A stretch of DNA of 12,297 nt from contig CAJPSJ010000031.1 of the NCBI GenBank assembly GCA_905373295.1, positions 1 through 12,297 of the forward strand. The letters are read 5' to 3'. How positions within the stretch are numbered: position 1 is the stretch's first letter; the number at the start of each line of letters is the position of its first letter. The notes beneath the pieces are model-generated. The model was given only the letters and a program-made list of their open reading frames with translations, did no database searches and was not told where the DNA came from. The position numbers and the translations under genes are program-made. Of the stretch, positions 1 through 6,420 are shown piece after piece. Source of the DNA: an uncultured Campylobacter sp. GTDB lineage: Bacteria > Campylobacterota > Campylobacteria > Campylobacterales > Campylobacteraceae.

Positions 1-419
1 TTGCGCACGGCATCGCTTAAATTTTGCTCGTAAACAGCGCCAAATTCCGCCTGATCAAAGCTCGTTAGCGCAGAGACCGCGAGCACTAGCGGACGCGAAG
101 CTAGCCTATCCAGTCGCTCCATCACGGCTGCCATCGCGCGCTTGCCGCTACTTGCGTGCACATTTATCATATCGACGCCGATTTTAGCGATCTCCTCGGC
201 GGCATCAGCCATCGTATTTGGGATGTCGTAGAGCTTTAGATCGAGGAAAATTTTAAAATTTCCAAGCTTTTTTAGCTCCTCGATAAATCCAGCCCCGTCG
301 CGCAAATAGGTTCGCAGCCCCACTTTTAGCCAAATTTTATCCGAAAAGTCTGCAAGCCCCTCCGCCAGCTGTAAACACTGCTGCTTCGAACCCAGATCAA
401 GCGCGACGCAGAGCTTCAC
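1..419 (-). CDS. pyrF: Orotidine 5'-phosphate decarboxylase, 3' end cut by window edge
   Basis: PyrF decarboxylates OMP to UMP, the last step of pyrimidine synthesis in the cytoplasm. The first 139 residues are present. They include the ALD strand (Asp8), LKVG (Lys32) and the catalytic signature [10 protein letters not shown] at 60-69, in which Asp60, Lys62 and Asp65 form the Asp-x-Lys-x-x-Asp set of the family. The phosphate-binding C-terminal part lies outside the window. The start is GTG at 419-417. It overlaps the TGA stop of nusB (418-416) as GTGA, which suggests translational coupling. The gene is the third of the ribH-nusB-pyrF set, the same order as in C. jejuni. The identification is firm; only the missing end is unknown. 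Confidence 0.96.
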   Translation of the reverse strand, partial: MKLCVALDLGSKQQCLQLAEGLADFSDKIWLKVGLRTYLRDGAGFIEELKKLGNFKIFLDLKLYDIPNTMADAAEEIAKIGVDMINVHASSGKRAMAAVMERLDRLASRPLVLAVSALTSFDQAEFGAVYEQNLSDAVR

Positions 420-1444
420 CGTTTATCCTTGCCGCGTACTGCGTCTTTGCTGCCCGCAGGTCTTTTCGAGACGGCGCCTCTGCCGCCCGCAGATTTTTTC
501 GGCGCGGTAAAGCCTTTGCGCCCAGCGCTACTTTTCGGCGCAGTATTTTTACCCGCAGCGCCCTTTTTCGGTGCCGCGCTTTTGCTGGCTCTGAAATTTC
601 TATCCGCGCTCTCTTTTTTCGGCGCGGCGTCTTTACCTCGTTCGCCTGCCTTAAAATTTTTACTTCGCTCGCCCGTTTTGAAATTTTTGCCGGTTTTCTC
701 TGTCCTGAATTTATCTCCGGTCTTGAAATTTCTCTCCGTTTTAAATTTTTTGCTCGCGGCGGCTTCGGATTTTTTTGCGGATGCGCTGCGAGTTTTCAAA
801 TTAGCGGGCTTTTTAGACGGTCTGCTTCTGCTCGCCGTAGAATTTTTCGGCGTGCCGCTCCTCTTTGTCTTAGTAAAATTTTTTGTCTCGCCGTCCGTGC
901 CTGCGGGGATGAAATTTTTCGCCGCAACGTTCGTATCTGAAATAGCGAAATTTTTCGCCGCAGCGGGCTTAAAATTTTTGACTGCCTCCGTGGTTGTCTC
1001 GGGATTTACGCTTGCCGTCGCAGTCGGCTTGGAAATTTTATCCGCCGCGATGTTTACGGGGCTATCTTTTAGCGCATCCAGCACGCCGTTTATAAATCTT
1101 GGCGAGATGCCAAGCTCCTTAGCGGAGTTGATCGCTTCGTTTATGACGATGCCCGCGTCCGTGTCCGTAAAGCGCAGTTCATACGCCCCAAGCCGCAGTA
1201 TCGCGCGCTCCAGAGCCGAAATTTCGGCGAGCTTGAATTCCTTTAAATTTTCATCTATCAGCGCATCGACCGCGGCGAGATTTTCGCTAGCGCCGCGCAG
1301 AAGCGCCAGCGTCCAGTTGCGCTGCTCGTTGCGAATGCGCTTTTCCTCCAGATATTCGTCCGCAAAATCCTCGCCGTCGCCGTTCATATCTTTAGAGTAA
1401 AGCAGCGAGATCGCAGCAAGCCTGGCTTGGTGTCTGGTGGCCAT
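416..1444 (-). CDS. nusB: Transcription antitermination factor NusB with a long basic C-terminal extension
   Basis: Residues 1 to about 127 form a full NusB domain ([14 protein letters not shown] at 4-17, a central helix with [10 protein letters not shown] at 81-90, and [12 protein letters not shown] at 101-112). NusB binds boxA RNA with NusE/S10 and supports rRNA antitermination. NusB is normally about 130-145 residues long, but this protein is 342. The extra 215 residues are low in complexity, rich in Lys, Ala, Ser and Thr, and carry many short K-N-F or K-F units, as in NFKTGER at 254-260. Each unit is encoded by AAATTT or a close variant. No known domain is visible in the tail, and it is probably disordered and strongly positive. 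The ATG lies one base after the ribH stop, with AAAGGCG upstream as ribosome binding site. The tail runs in frame to the GTGA overlap with pyrF. The domain call is firm; the function of the tail is unknown. Confidence 0.93.
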   Translation of the reverse strand: MATRHQARLAAISLLYSKDMNGDGEDFADEYLEEKRIRNEQRNWTLALLRGASENLAAVDALIDENLKEFKLAEISALERAILRLGAYELRFTDTDAGIVINEAINSAKELGISPRFINGVLDALKDSPVNIAADKISKPTATASVNPETTTEAVKNFKPAAAKNFAISDTNVAAKNFIPAGTDGETKNFTKTKRSGTPKNSTASRSRPSKKPANLKTRSASAKKSEAAASKKFKTERNFKTGDKFRTEKTGKNFKTGERSKNFKAGERGKDAAPKKESADRNFRASKSAAPKKGAAGKNTAPKSSAGRKGFTAPKKSAGGRGAVSKRPAGSKDAVRGKDKR

Positions 1445-1445
1445 T

Positions 1446-1916
1446 TTACGCCTTTATGTTTCGAAATAGACTTAGAAGCTCGATTGCGCCGCTCATCGCT
1501 TCAAAGCCCTTGTTGCCGGCCTTTGCGCCTGCACGCTCGATTGCCTGCTCGATATTATCGGTAGTCAGTACGCCGAAAGTCACGGGCGCGCCGTATTTTA
1601 GCATAGTGTTTGCGATACCTTTGCTTACCTCGGCGCTTACGTAGTCAAAATGTGGAGTAGAGCCGCGGATAACCGCGCCTAGACAGACGACGGCGTCGTA
1701 AAGCTTGGAAGCTAGCGCCTTTTCAAGCGCGAGCGGGATCTCAAAAGCGCCAGGAACAAGCATCAGGCTTAAATTTTCCTCCTTGCCGCCGTGGCGCAAA
1801 AACGCATCGTGCGCCCCTTCGACTAGGCGATCTGTGATGATGTGGTTGAAGCGGGCGTTGATGATTAGGATCTTTTCGCTGCCCTTAAGAGCAAGCGAGC
1901 CTTCGATGATTTTCAT
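1446..1916 (-). CDS. ribH: 6,7-dimethyl-8-ribityllumazine synthase
   Basis: RibH condenses 5-amino-6-ribitylaminouracil with dihydroxybutanone phosphate to give lumazine, the step before riboflavin. The 156 residues match the usual family length. Visible signatures are the ARFN loop (21-24), PGAFEIP (55-61), the [14 protein letters not shown] segment (80-93) with the catalytic His88, and [12 protein letters not shown] in the C-terminal third. The protein normally assembles into pentamers or 60-mer capsids. The start ATG (1916-1914) is preceded by AAAGGAAAA. It is the first gene of the ribH-nusB-pyrF operon. In C. jejuni kdsA lies upstream of ribH; here that position holds a degraded SMR gene instead. 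Confidence 0.96.
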   Translation of the reverse strand: MKIIEGSLALKGSEKILIINARFNHIITDRLVEGAHDAFLRHGGKEENLSLMLVPGAFEIPLALEKALASKLYDAVVCLGAVIRGSTPHFDYVSAEVSKGIANTMLKYGAPVTFGVLTTDNIEQAIERAGAKAGNKGFEAMSGAIELLSLFRNIKA

Positions 1917-1932
1917 GATTTTCCTTTGCGTT

Positions 1933-1960
1933 AAATTTAGCGCTAAGCTTAGCTAAATTC
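1933..1960. repeat. Inverted repeat upstream of ribH
   Basis: AATTTAGC (1934-1941) and GCTAAATT (1952-1959) form an 8-base inverted repeat. The 10-base spacer overlaps a separate 12-base palindrome, GCTAAGCTTAGC (1942-1953). It sits in the proposed 5' leader of ribH and could fold as a hairpin. It contains AAATTT and may only reflect the general excess of that motif. It does not resemble an FMN riboswitch. Confidence 0.4.
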
Positions 1961-1966
1961 GCCAAA

Positions 1967-1972
1967 ATTCTA
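1967..1972 (-). promoter_or_regulatory. Candidate -10 box for the ribH-nusB-pyrF operon
   Basis: The minus strand reads TAGAAT here (five of six matches to TATAAT), which would place a start about 44 bases before the ribH ATG. The box overlaps the stop codon of the SMR pseudogene. Campylobacter promoters have a weak or absent -35, so the -10 is the main evidence. Other AT-rich matches are possible. Confidence 0.35.
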
Positions 1973-2274
1973 AATTAATTTCAGCATCGCGGCGCTTGAA
2001 ATTATCAGAAATAGCAGACGCTTTGCGCGCAGAAATTTTCTCGCGGTGGATGAATACGCCTAGGATCACAGCGCCGATCGTGCCGATGCCCGTATATAGG
2101 ACGTATACGAGCGCCGCGCTATTTATTTAAAAGCAAGCATAAATATAAAAAAGCTCGCAATTACGCGGGTGGCGGTCAGTAGCCAATCGTGTGTACTAGA
2201 GCATGCTTAAGTCCGTAAGCCCAGCCGCACTCAAAAAGCGCTACGATGATGACAGAAGCAAAGCCTTTGGTTAT
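1970..2274 (-). pseudogene. Degraded small multidrug resistance (SMR/SugE-like) transporter
   Basis: The minus strand holds the remains of an SMR-family gene of roughly normal length (about 100 codons). Successive frames give KGFASVIIVALFECGWAYGL (TM1 with the membrane-embedded Glu of the family), then LLTATRVIASFFIFMLAFK (TM2), then ALVYVLYTGIGTIGAVILG (the TM3 signature), and finally RLLFLIISSAAMLKLI ending in TAG. Joining these pieces needs at least three frameshifts or small deletions: after the codon for Tyr in TACTGACC, near AAATAAATAGC, and before AAAGCGTCT. The expected start codon reads ATA. An intact version would be a four-helix proton-driven exporter of cationic drugs or guanidinium, usually working as a dimer. 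It is clearly non-functional as read. The pieces were aligned by eye. Confidence 0.75.
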
Positions 2275-2350
2275 TCGAAATCGCCTAAATTTTAAATTTA
2301 AAGCGCGATTGTGATGGCTTAGATTGAAATTCGTCTTAAAATTAATCCTA

Positions 2351-2369
2351 AATAATAAATTTTATTATT
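2351..2369. promoter_or_regulatory. Palindromic 9-1-9 operator upstream of sodB (Fur/PerR-type candidate)
   Basis: AATAATAAA, one central T (2360) and TTTATTATT form a perfect 19-base 9-1-9 inverted repeat. This is the geometry of Fur-family boxes. Its right half covers the place of the -35 region of the sodB promoter, so a bound repressor would block transcription. Regulation of sodB by Fur-family proteins is common in bacteria. The choice between Fur and PerR cannot be made from the sequence. Confidence 0.55.
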
Positions 2370-2387
2370 CGTTTAGAAATTTTAGGC

Positions 2388-2393
2388 TATAAT
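2388..2393 (+). promoter_or_regulatory. -10 box of the sodB promoter
   Basis: A perfect TATAAT lies about 30 bases before the sodB ATG, with AT-rich DNA upstream as is usual for Campylobacter sigma-70 promoters. The leader would be about 24 bases and contains the ribosome binding site AAGGAGAG (2412-2419), five bases before the ATG. Confidence 0.75.
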
Positions 2394-2423
2394 CGCTTCA
2401 AAATTCATTTCAAGGAGAGAAAG

Positions 2424-3047
2424 ATGTTTAAACTTAGAGAGTTGCCGTTCGATGCGGCGCACAACGCGGTCGTAAGCAAGCAAACCTGTGATTATCACCA
2501 CGGCAAGCACCATGCGACCTATGTGACAAATTTAAATAAACTTACCGAATCGGGTGAGTTTGCGGGCAAGGGGCTTTACGAGATCGTAACGGCTGCTAGC
2601 GGTGGGCTTTTTAACAACGCTGCGCAGGTTTACAACCACGATTTTTACTGGGATTGCATCGCAAAGCCTAGCGAGGCTTCCGCGGAGCTAAAATCGGCAC
2701 TAGCGGAAAATTTTGCGGATTTTAAAAGCGAGTTTTTGGCTGCTGCTACGGCGCATTTTGGCTCGGGCTGGGTTTGGCTCGCTTACGATCCGAAATCGGG
2801 CAAGCTTTGCATCAAAGCGACCCAAAACGCCGCTACTCCGGTAACTGAGGGGCTCGTGCCGCTTCTAGTCGTGGACGTTTGGGAGCACGCGTATTACATC
2901 GATGAGCACAACGCGCGTCCGAAATATCTGGAGAAATTCTACGCGGGCATCAACTGGGAGTTTGTCTCAAGTGCCTATGAATGGGCGAAAAAAGAGGGTC
3001 TCGGCTCGGTGAAATTTTACATCGATGAGCTTCACGGCAGAGATTAA
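2424..3047 (+). CDS. sodB: Superoxide dismutase, iron type
   Basis: SodB converts superoxide to oxygen and hydrogen peroxide in the cytoplasm. The 207 residues cover the entire iron/manganese SOD fold. The four metal ligands can be placed by comparison with E. coli SodB: His25 (YHHGKHH), His72 (NHDFYW), Asp151 and His155 (VDVWEHAYY). Gln68 in NNAAQVYNH is the glutamine position typical of iron enzymes, which supports Fe rather than Mn. No signal peptide is present. The gene stands alone on the plus strand with its own promoter and palindromic operator, so control by iron or peroxide through a Fur-family repressor is likely (inference). Confidence 0.97.
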   Translation: MFKLRELPFDAAHNAVVSKQTCDYHHGKHHATYVTNLNKLTESGEFAGKGLYEIVTAASGGLFNNAAQVYNHDFYWDCIAKPSEASAELKSALAENFADFKSEFLAAATAHFGSGWVWLAYDPKSGKLCIKATQNAATPVTEGLVPLLVVDVWEHAYYIDEHNARPKYLEKFYAGINWEFVSSAYEWAKKEGLGSVKFYIDELHGRD

Positions 3048-3591
3048 ATTTTAAAATTTAAGCGCACGCGACGATACAAAAATCTGGGTCCGTCGCGCTT
3101 CGCTTGCGTAAATTTTAAATTTGCGCGGGCACGCACAAACGGAAGCGGTGCTACCCGCAGAGCTAAAATCCGTTTTAAACGCATAATCTGAGTAGAGCGG
3201 ATACGGCTCGCGCAGTACACAAAGCTGAAATCTCTTAAGCGCTCGTAGGTTTGCTGTGGATTGGCTGCAGACACGGCGCGAATAGGACAGCACTCACTAT
3301 TTGTAGCACCGAAATCGCTTAAACGTGCCGCATGTTCGCCATGGACGCAGATTTGCTGCAGAGGACGTGAACGCTGCCCGCAAATCGTTTAGACGCACCG
3401 CAAGCAACCCTGGACGATAACCGCTGCGGCGCTTAGTGCACGCCACCGATCGCTTAAAATTTTAATTCAAAGCTAGCGGCTAAATTTCGGGATTTTTCTC
3501 GGAATTTAGCCGAAGCAATATTTCTTTTCAATCTATCTTTTAAATTTAATAAAATTCCATCAAGGCTCGGGCGCTAAATTTAATCAAAATT
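3048..3591. other. Gene-poor region between sodB and the LysE-family gene, with degenerate repeats
   Basis: No convincing gene is seen; two overlapping minus-strand open frames have no recognisable content. Just after sodB lies an 18-base palindrome, TTAAATTTTAAAATTTAA (3045-3062). A 7-bp stem follows (CGCGACG 3067-3073 with CGTCGCG 3091-3097). It could end sodB transcription, but there is no T-run. From about 3228 a motif like AAATCGCTTAA recurs at 3228, 3312, 3382 and about 3448, at spacings of 84, 70 and 67. Parts of the intervening sequence are also similar (GCTGCAGA; CC-TGGACG), which suggests a decayed tandem repeat. The end holds another imperfect hairpin with AAATTT arms (3569-3598) overlapping the stop of the next gene. 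Confidence 0.6.
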
Positions 3592-4173
3592 TTAGCCCAA
3601 AATCATCCAGAGCCCGATCGCGCACATCAGCACCGAGCAGAAAATTTCGAGGTATTTCAAATGGGTTTTCAGAAGATTTTTTAGCACAGCTCCGCCCAGC
3701 GCGTAGATGCTAAGGCAGATACTTTCGCTTACGCACAGCGTAGCGACGAGGGCGAAGGTGCGCGCGCCGAAAAGGTTGTCCGCGTCCAAAAACGGCGGAA
3801 AGAGTGCGGTGAAAAATATCCACGCCTTGGGGTTTGAGACTGCGACTACGAAGCCTTGTAGGAAGATATTTTCGCTGCGCTTTTGTTTTTGCAGCTTAAA
3901 ATTTCCGCGCGCTAAAAAGGTCGCGACGCCCAGATAAAAAATATACGCGCCGCCTAAAATTTTAATCGCGCTAAGCGCCGCAGGGTGCGCAAGCAGAATG
4001 CCTGCGACGCCGAATATACACGCAAGCGCCACGAGCGTGACGCCCAGCACCTGCGCGAGTAGCGCGGGCAGCGCCTTAAGATAGCCGCGCGCGATGCCGA
4101 GATTTAGCGCGTAGGTCATGTTGATGCCCGGCATCAGCGATATCGGAAAGATCGTAAGAAAAAATAGAAGCAT
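3592..4173 (-). CDS. LysE/RhtB-family amino acid exporter
   Basis: This is a 193-residue inner-membrane protein with about six hydrophobic segments. The N-terminal signature SLMPGINMTYALNLGIARG (residues 12-30) matches the PGP/PGxN loop of LysE/RhtB exporters, which remove excess amino acids such as lysine, threonine or homoserine. NPKAWIFF at 114-121 matches the second conserved loop of the family (NPK-x-x-x-FF). The length is close to the family norm of about 205. The ATG is preceded by AGGGG at six bases. The gene is monocistronic as far as can be seen, with AT-rich hairpins on both sides. The substrate cannot be told from the sequence. Confidence 0.88.
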   Translation of the reverse strand: MLLFFLTIFPISLMPGINMTYALNLGIARGYLKALPALLAQVLGVTLVALACIFGVAGILLAHPAALSAIKILGGAYIFYLGVATFLARGNFKLQKQKRSENIFLQGFVVAVSNPKAWIFFTALFPPFLDADNLFGARTFALVATLCVSESICLSIYALGGAVLKNLLKTHLKYLEIFCSVLMCAIGLWMILG

Positions 4174-4365
4174 TGCAAACCCCTAAATTGCGGCTAAATT
4201 TTAAATTTATCGCGCGCCTGCCATGGAAATTTTAAAGTGCGGCGCAAATGAAATTTTAAAATTTAGCCGCGCACTTTTGCGCTTGTGATCACGCTTGCAC
4301 GGTGCGTGTAGATAAAATTTCAAAATTCTGACGCCCGCTTCGCTAGACGCGTTAAAGCTTTTTAC

Positions 4366-4426
4366 GGGGCGGGAAGGGTCTCGGTTGCGAGGTCGCACTT
4401 CTCACAGAGACGGCGCTGCTCGCCCC
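4366..4426 (-). ncRNA. Candidate structured RNA element (nested GC-rich stems)
   Basis: Three stems nest inside each other: an outer GGGGCG (4366-4371) with CGCCCC (4421-4426), a middle GTCTC (4378-4382) with GAGAC (4407-4411), and an inner TGCG (4386-4389) with CGCA (4394-4397). A C-rich run (4423-4442) follows; on the minus strand it becomes a G-rich stretch with G4-like runs. A minus-strand TATAAT at 4492-4487 could start a transcript about 60 bases before the fold. It matches no RNA family that I recognise: it lacks the SRP RNA core, the RNase P core and tmRNA features. It may equally be a DNA-level intergenic repeat. Confidence 0.3.
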
Positions 4427-4644
4427 AAACCCCACCTCCCCCGACGACGCTTTACAAGGGGCAGGCTACGCCTGCGCTGAATTTATATTATAACTGCGGT
4501 GCGGTGTCTCGCACCTAGTCGCAAGACCGCCGTGCCGCAAGTTTCAATACAATGTGCCGCACCACGTAAAAACTCACGCCGCAGCGTATGTAACGGAGCG
4601 AATGAAATTTTAAAATTCCGTCGCGCCTTGGCATAAAATATATT

Positions 4645-4669
4645 GCGGCGAAGTGAGCTGCACCGCCGC
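4645..4669 (-). terminator. Candidate terminator of the serS-to-transporter operon
   Basis: On the minus strand GCGGCG pairs with CGCCGC. The stem continues inward as GTG/CAC after a two-base bulge. The right arm is followed by the AT-rich run AATATATTTTAT. The hairpin lies about 40 bases after the transporter stop, which is the right place for the end of the operon. The T-run is imperfect. Confidence 0.4.
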
Positions 4670-4707
4670 GGGCAAATTTAAAATTTAAAACTCTTGCGGC
4701 TTTAAAT

Positions 4708-6075
4708 TTAGCCGAAAATCCCGTACCCGAAGATCACCGCGATGATGAGCGGCAGGATAAATTTGACGTATAAAAACCAAACTCCCGCGAGCCGCGCGCT
4801 TAGATCGCCTTCGTTGGTGAGCTCGTAGATCGCATCCTTTTTCAGCACCCAGCCCACGTAGATGCAGCACAGAAGCGCCGTTAGCACGAAAAATACGTTC
4901 GCGCTTACGAAGTCGAAGGCGTCGAAAACTGAGCGCCCCAAAATTTTAACGTCCGCAAGCACGCTGCTTGAGAGTATGCAGGGCAGGTTGCCGAGCACGA
5001 AGACGCCGCCGAGCGTTAAATTTACCGCCTTTAGCGTCGAAAAACCGAAGCGCTCCTCGACGAAATTTATGATGACCTGATAGATTGTGATCGAAGTAGT
5101 AAGCGCGGCGATGAGCAGGATCGAGAGAAAGACCACCGCGACGGCGTTGCCGAACGGCATGTGCGAAAACGCGATCGGAAGGCTCTTAAAAACCAGCGAC
5201 GAGCCGCTGCTTGGCTCAAGCCCCGCGCTAAAGAGCGATGGGAAGATCATAAAGCCCGCAAGCACGGCGATGAGCGTGTTTACGACCGCGGTGATGGTGG
5301 CCGTTTGCATCAGCTTCTCGTCTTTATTGAGGAAGCTAGATAGCGTGATCATCACGCCGAATCCGAGCGAGAGCGCGAAAAAGACCTGTCCCAAAACGTC
5401 GATCAAAAGCTTAGGCGTGATCTTTGCAAAATCGACGCTGAGGTAAAATTTCACACCCTCTTTTGCGCCTTCAAGCGTTAAATTTGTAAGGATCACCGCT
5501 ATGAAACACAAAAATAGCGCAGGCATTAGAAATTTTACGAATTTTTCGATCCCCTCGATGATGCCGTTTTTCAAAATGTACCAGTTGATCGCTATGAAAA
5601 CGATCGTGTAAGCTCCGACGCCGAGCGGGCTGTTTTCGATATGATCTGCGTAGAATTTCTGCGTGAATGCGGGGTCTGTGATCCGCGCGGAGAGGTCGAA
5701 ATTGCCGCTTACGATGTTTACGATGTAGGTTAGCACCCAGCCGCCAAGGACCATATAGTAGGCTAAAATTCCAAACGCGCCGATTACGCCCATGATGCCT
5801 ACGATCTTCCATGCAGGCTTTATGTGTGAGCCATCCTTTTTAGGCGCCGTGAAGGCATCGACGCAGTTTCTTAGCGCGCGACGTCCGATGACGTTTTCTA
5901 CTAAGATCATCGGGATGCCAAGTACGATCATCGCGATGCAAAACACGAGCACGTAGGCGCCGCCGCCGTTTTGCCCGACTAAATACGGAAATCGCCACGT
6001 GCAACCAAAGCCGATCGTGGCGCCCGCGACGGTTAAAATATATGTGAGCTTGCTGCTCCAGGTCTGTCTCGGCAC
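4708..6075 (-). CDS. Neurotransmitter:sodium symporter (NSS, LeuT-like) amino acid transporter
   Basis: This is a 455-residue inner-membrane protein with 11-12 hydrophobic segments, and it imports an amino acid or related amine with Na+. The family signature is plain in TM1: GATIGFGCTWRFPYLVG (18-34) followed by NGGGAYVLVF. TM6 carries VFFALSLGFG (231-240). TM8 carries AALTTSI (323-329), which keeps hydroxyl residues at the Na2 site (Thr326, Thr327). By eye alignment to LeuT, two Na1 ligands differ: Asn27 is Cys25 here and Thr254 is Ala234, while Asn266 matches Asn286. The start is GTG at 6075 with a strong AAGGAGG, nine bases after the rsfS stop, so it is the last gene of the serS operon. 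The substrate is not determinable. Confidence 0.92.
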   Translation of the reverse strand: MPRQTWSSKLTYILTVAGATIGFGCTWRFPYLVGQNGGGAYVLVFCIAMIVLGIPMILVENVIGRRALRNCVDAFTAPKKDGSHIKPAWKIVGIMGVIGAFGILAYYMVLGGWVLTYIVNIVSGNFDLSARITDPAFTQKFYADHIENSPLGVGAYTIVFIAINWYILKNGIIEGIEKFVKFLMPALFLCFIAVILTNLTLEGAKEGVKFYLSVDFAKITPKLLIDVLGQVFFALSLGFGVMITLSSFLNKDEKLMQTATITAVVNTLIAVLAGFMIFPSLFSAGLEPSSGSSLVFKSLPIAFSHMPFGNAVAVVFLSILLIAALTTSITIYQVIINFVEERFGFSTLKAVNLTLGGVFVLGNLPCILSSSVLADVKILGRSVFDAFDFVSANVFFVLTALLCCIYVGWVLKKDAIYELTNEGDLSARLAGVWFLYVKFILPLIIAVIFGYGIFG

Positions 6076-6084
6076 GCTCCCTCC

Positions 6085-6420
6085 TTAAAATTGCTCTTTT
6101 TTGAGCTTGTCGAGGAAATCCTCGATATTGTATTTGGCGCGATAATCCTCGCTGATGAGATGAACTATGATGTCGCCGAGATCGACGACGCTCCACTCAT
6201 CGCCGCTTTCGATAGCCAAAAACTCCTCGCCGAGCGGCTTAAGCACGCTTTTTAGCTCCTCGATAAGCGAGGCTGCGTGGCGAGAGGTTAGCGTAGTGGC
6301 GATGACTACGAGTTTTGCGATGTATTCGCGCTCACTCATATCGATGATCTGGACGTCTTCGGCTTTCTTTTCGTTTAAAATTTCGGCGATCTTTTCCGCC
6401 CTTTGCTTTGGATCTTGCAT
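6085..6420 (-). CDS. rsfS: Ribosome silencing factor RsfS domain with its own internal start signal
   Basis: The last 111 residues of the fused frame are a full-length RsfS (DUF143) protein. RsfS binds uL14 on the 50S subunit and blocks subunit joining in starvation. Seen here are the N-terminal helix RAEKIAEILNEKKAEDVQIIDM, the motif ATTLTSRHAASLIEEL (380-395 of the fusion), and EWSVVDLGDIIVHL (414-427) with EDYRAKYNIEDFL near the end. The ATG at 6420 is preceded on the minus strand by AAAAGGAAAGAT, a strong ribosome binding site that also codes for Lys-Arg-Lys-Asp in the fusion. A separate RsfS could therefore be made as well as, or instead of, the fusion. It is an overlapping entry for the same frame as the nadD call. 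Confidence 0.7.
   Translation of the reverse strand: MQDPKQRAEKIAEILNEKKAEDVQIIDMSEREYIAKLVVIATTLTSRHAASLIEELKSVLKPLGEEFLAIESGDEWSVVDLGDIIVHLISEDYRAKYNIEDFLDKLKKEQF

Larger units (their letters stand above)
4174..4707. other. Gene-free region between the LysE-family gene and the NSS transporter
   Basis: No credible coding frame is present. The stretch mixes three kinds of content. At both ends there are several copies of AAATTT/AAAATTTT. A GC-rich core (4366-4442) can fold into nested stems. There are also short perfect hairpins: GCAGGC-TAC-GCCTGC (4461-4475) and GGTGCG/CGCACC (4498-4515). On the minus strand a perfect TATAAT (4492-4487) lies just ahead of the GC-rich core, so a small RNA transcribed leftwards is possible. 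The short word TGCCGCA recurs here and in the 3.3 kb region. The overall look is of an intergenic repeat cluster rather than a decayed gene. Confidence 0.55.

Noticed and set aside
429..1400. 323-codon plus-strand open frame
   Set aside because: It is antisense to nusB, Phe/Leu-rich without domain, and explained by AAATTT arrays and composition that keep both strands open.
1917..1969. FMN riboswitch before ribH
   Set aside because: The leader is too short and lacks the conserved RFN element; only a simple inverted repeat is present.
3044..3293. Two overlapping minus-strand ORFs of 76-80 codons
   Set aside because: Basic, low-information peptides in different frames of a repeat-bearing gap, with no start signals.
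4207..4398. 63-codon minus-strand ORF
   Set aside because: It lies in GC-rich hairpin and AAATTT DNA and the peptide resembles nothing.
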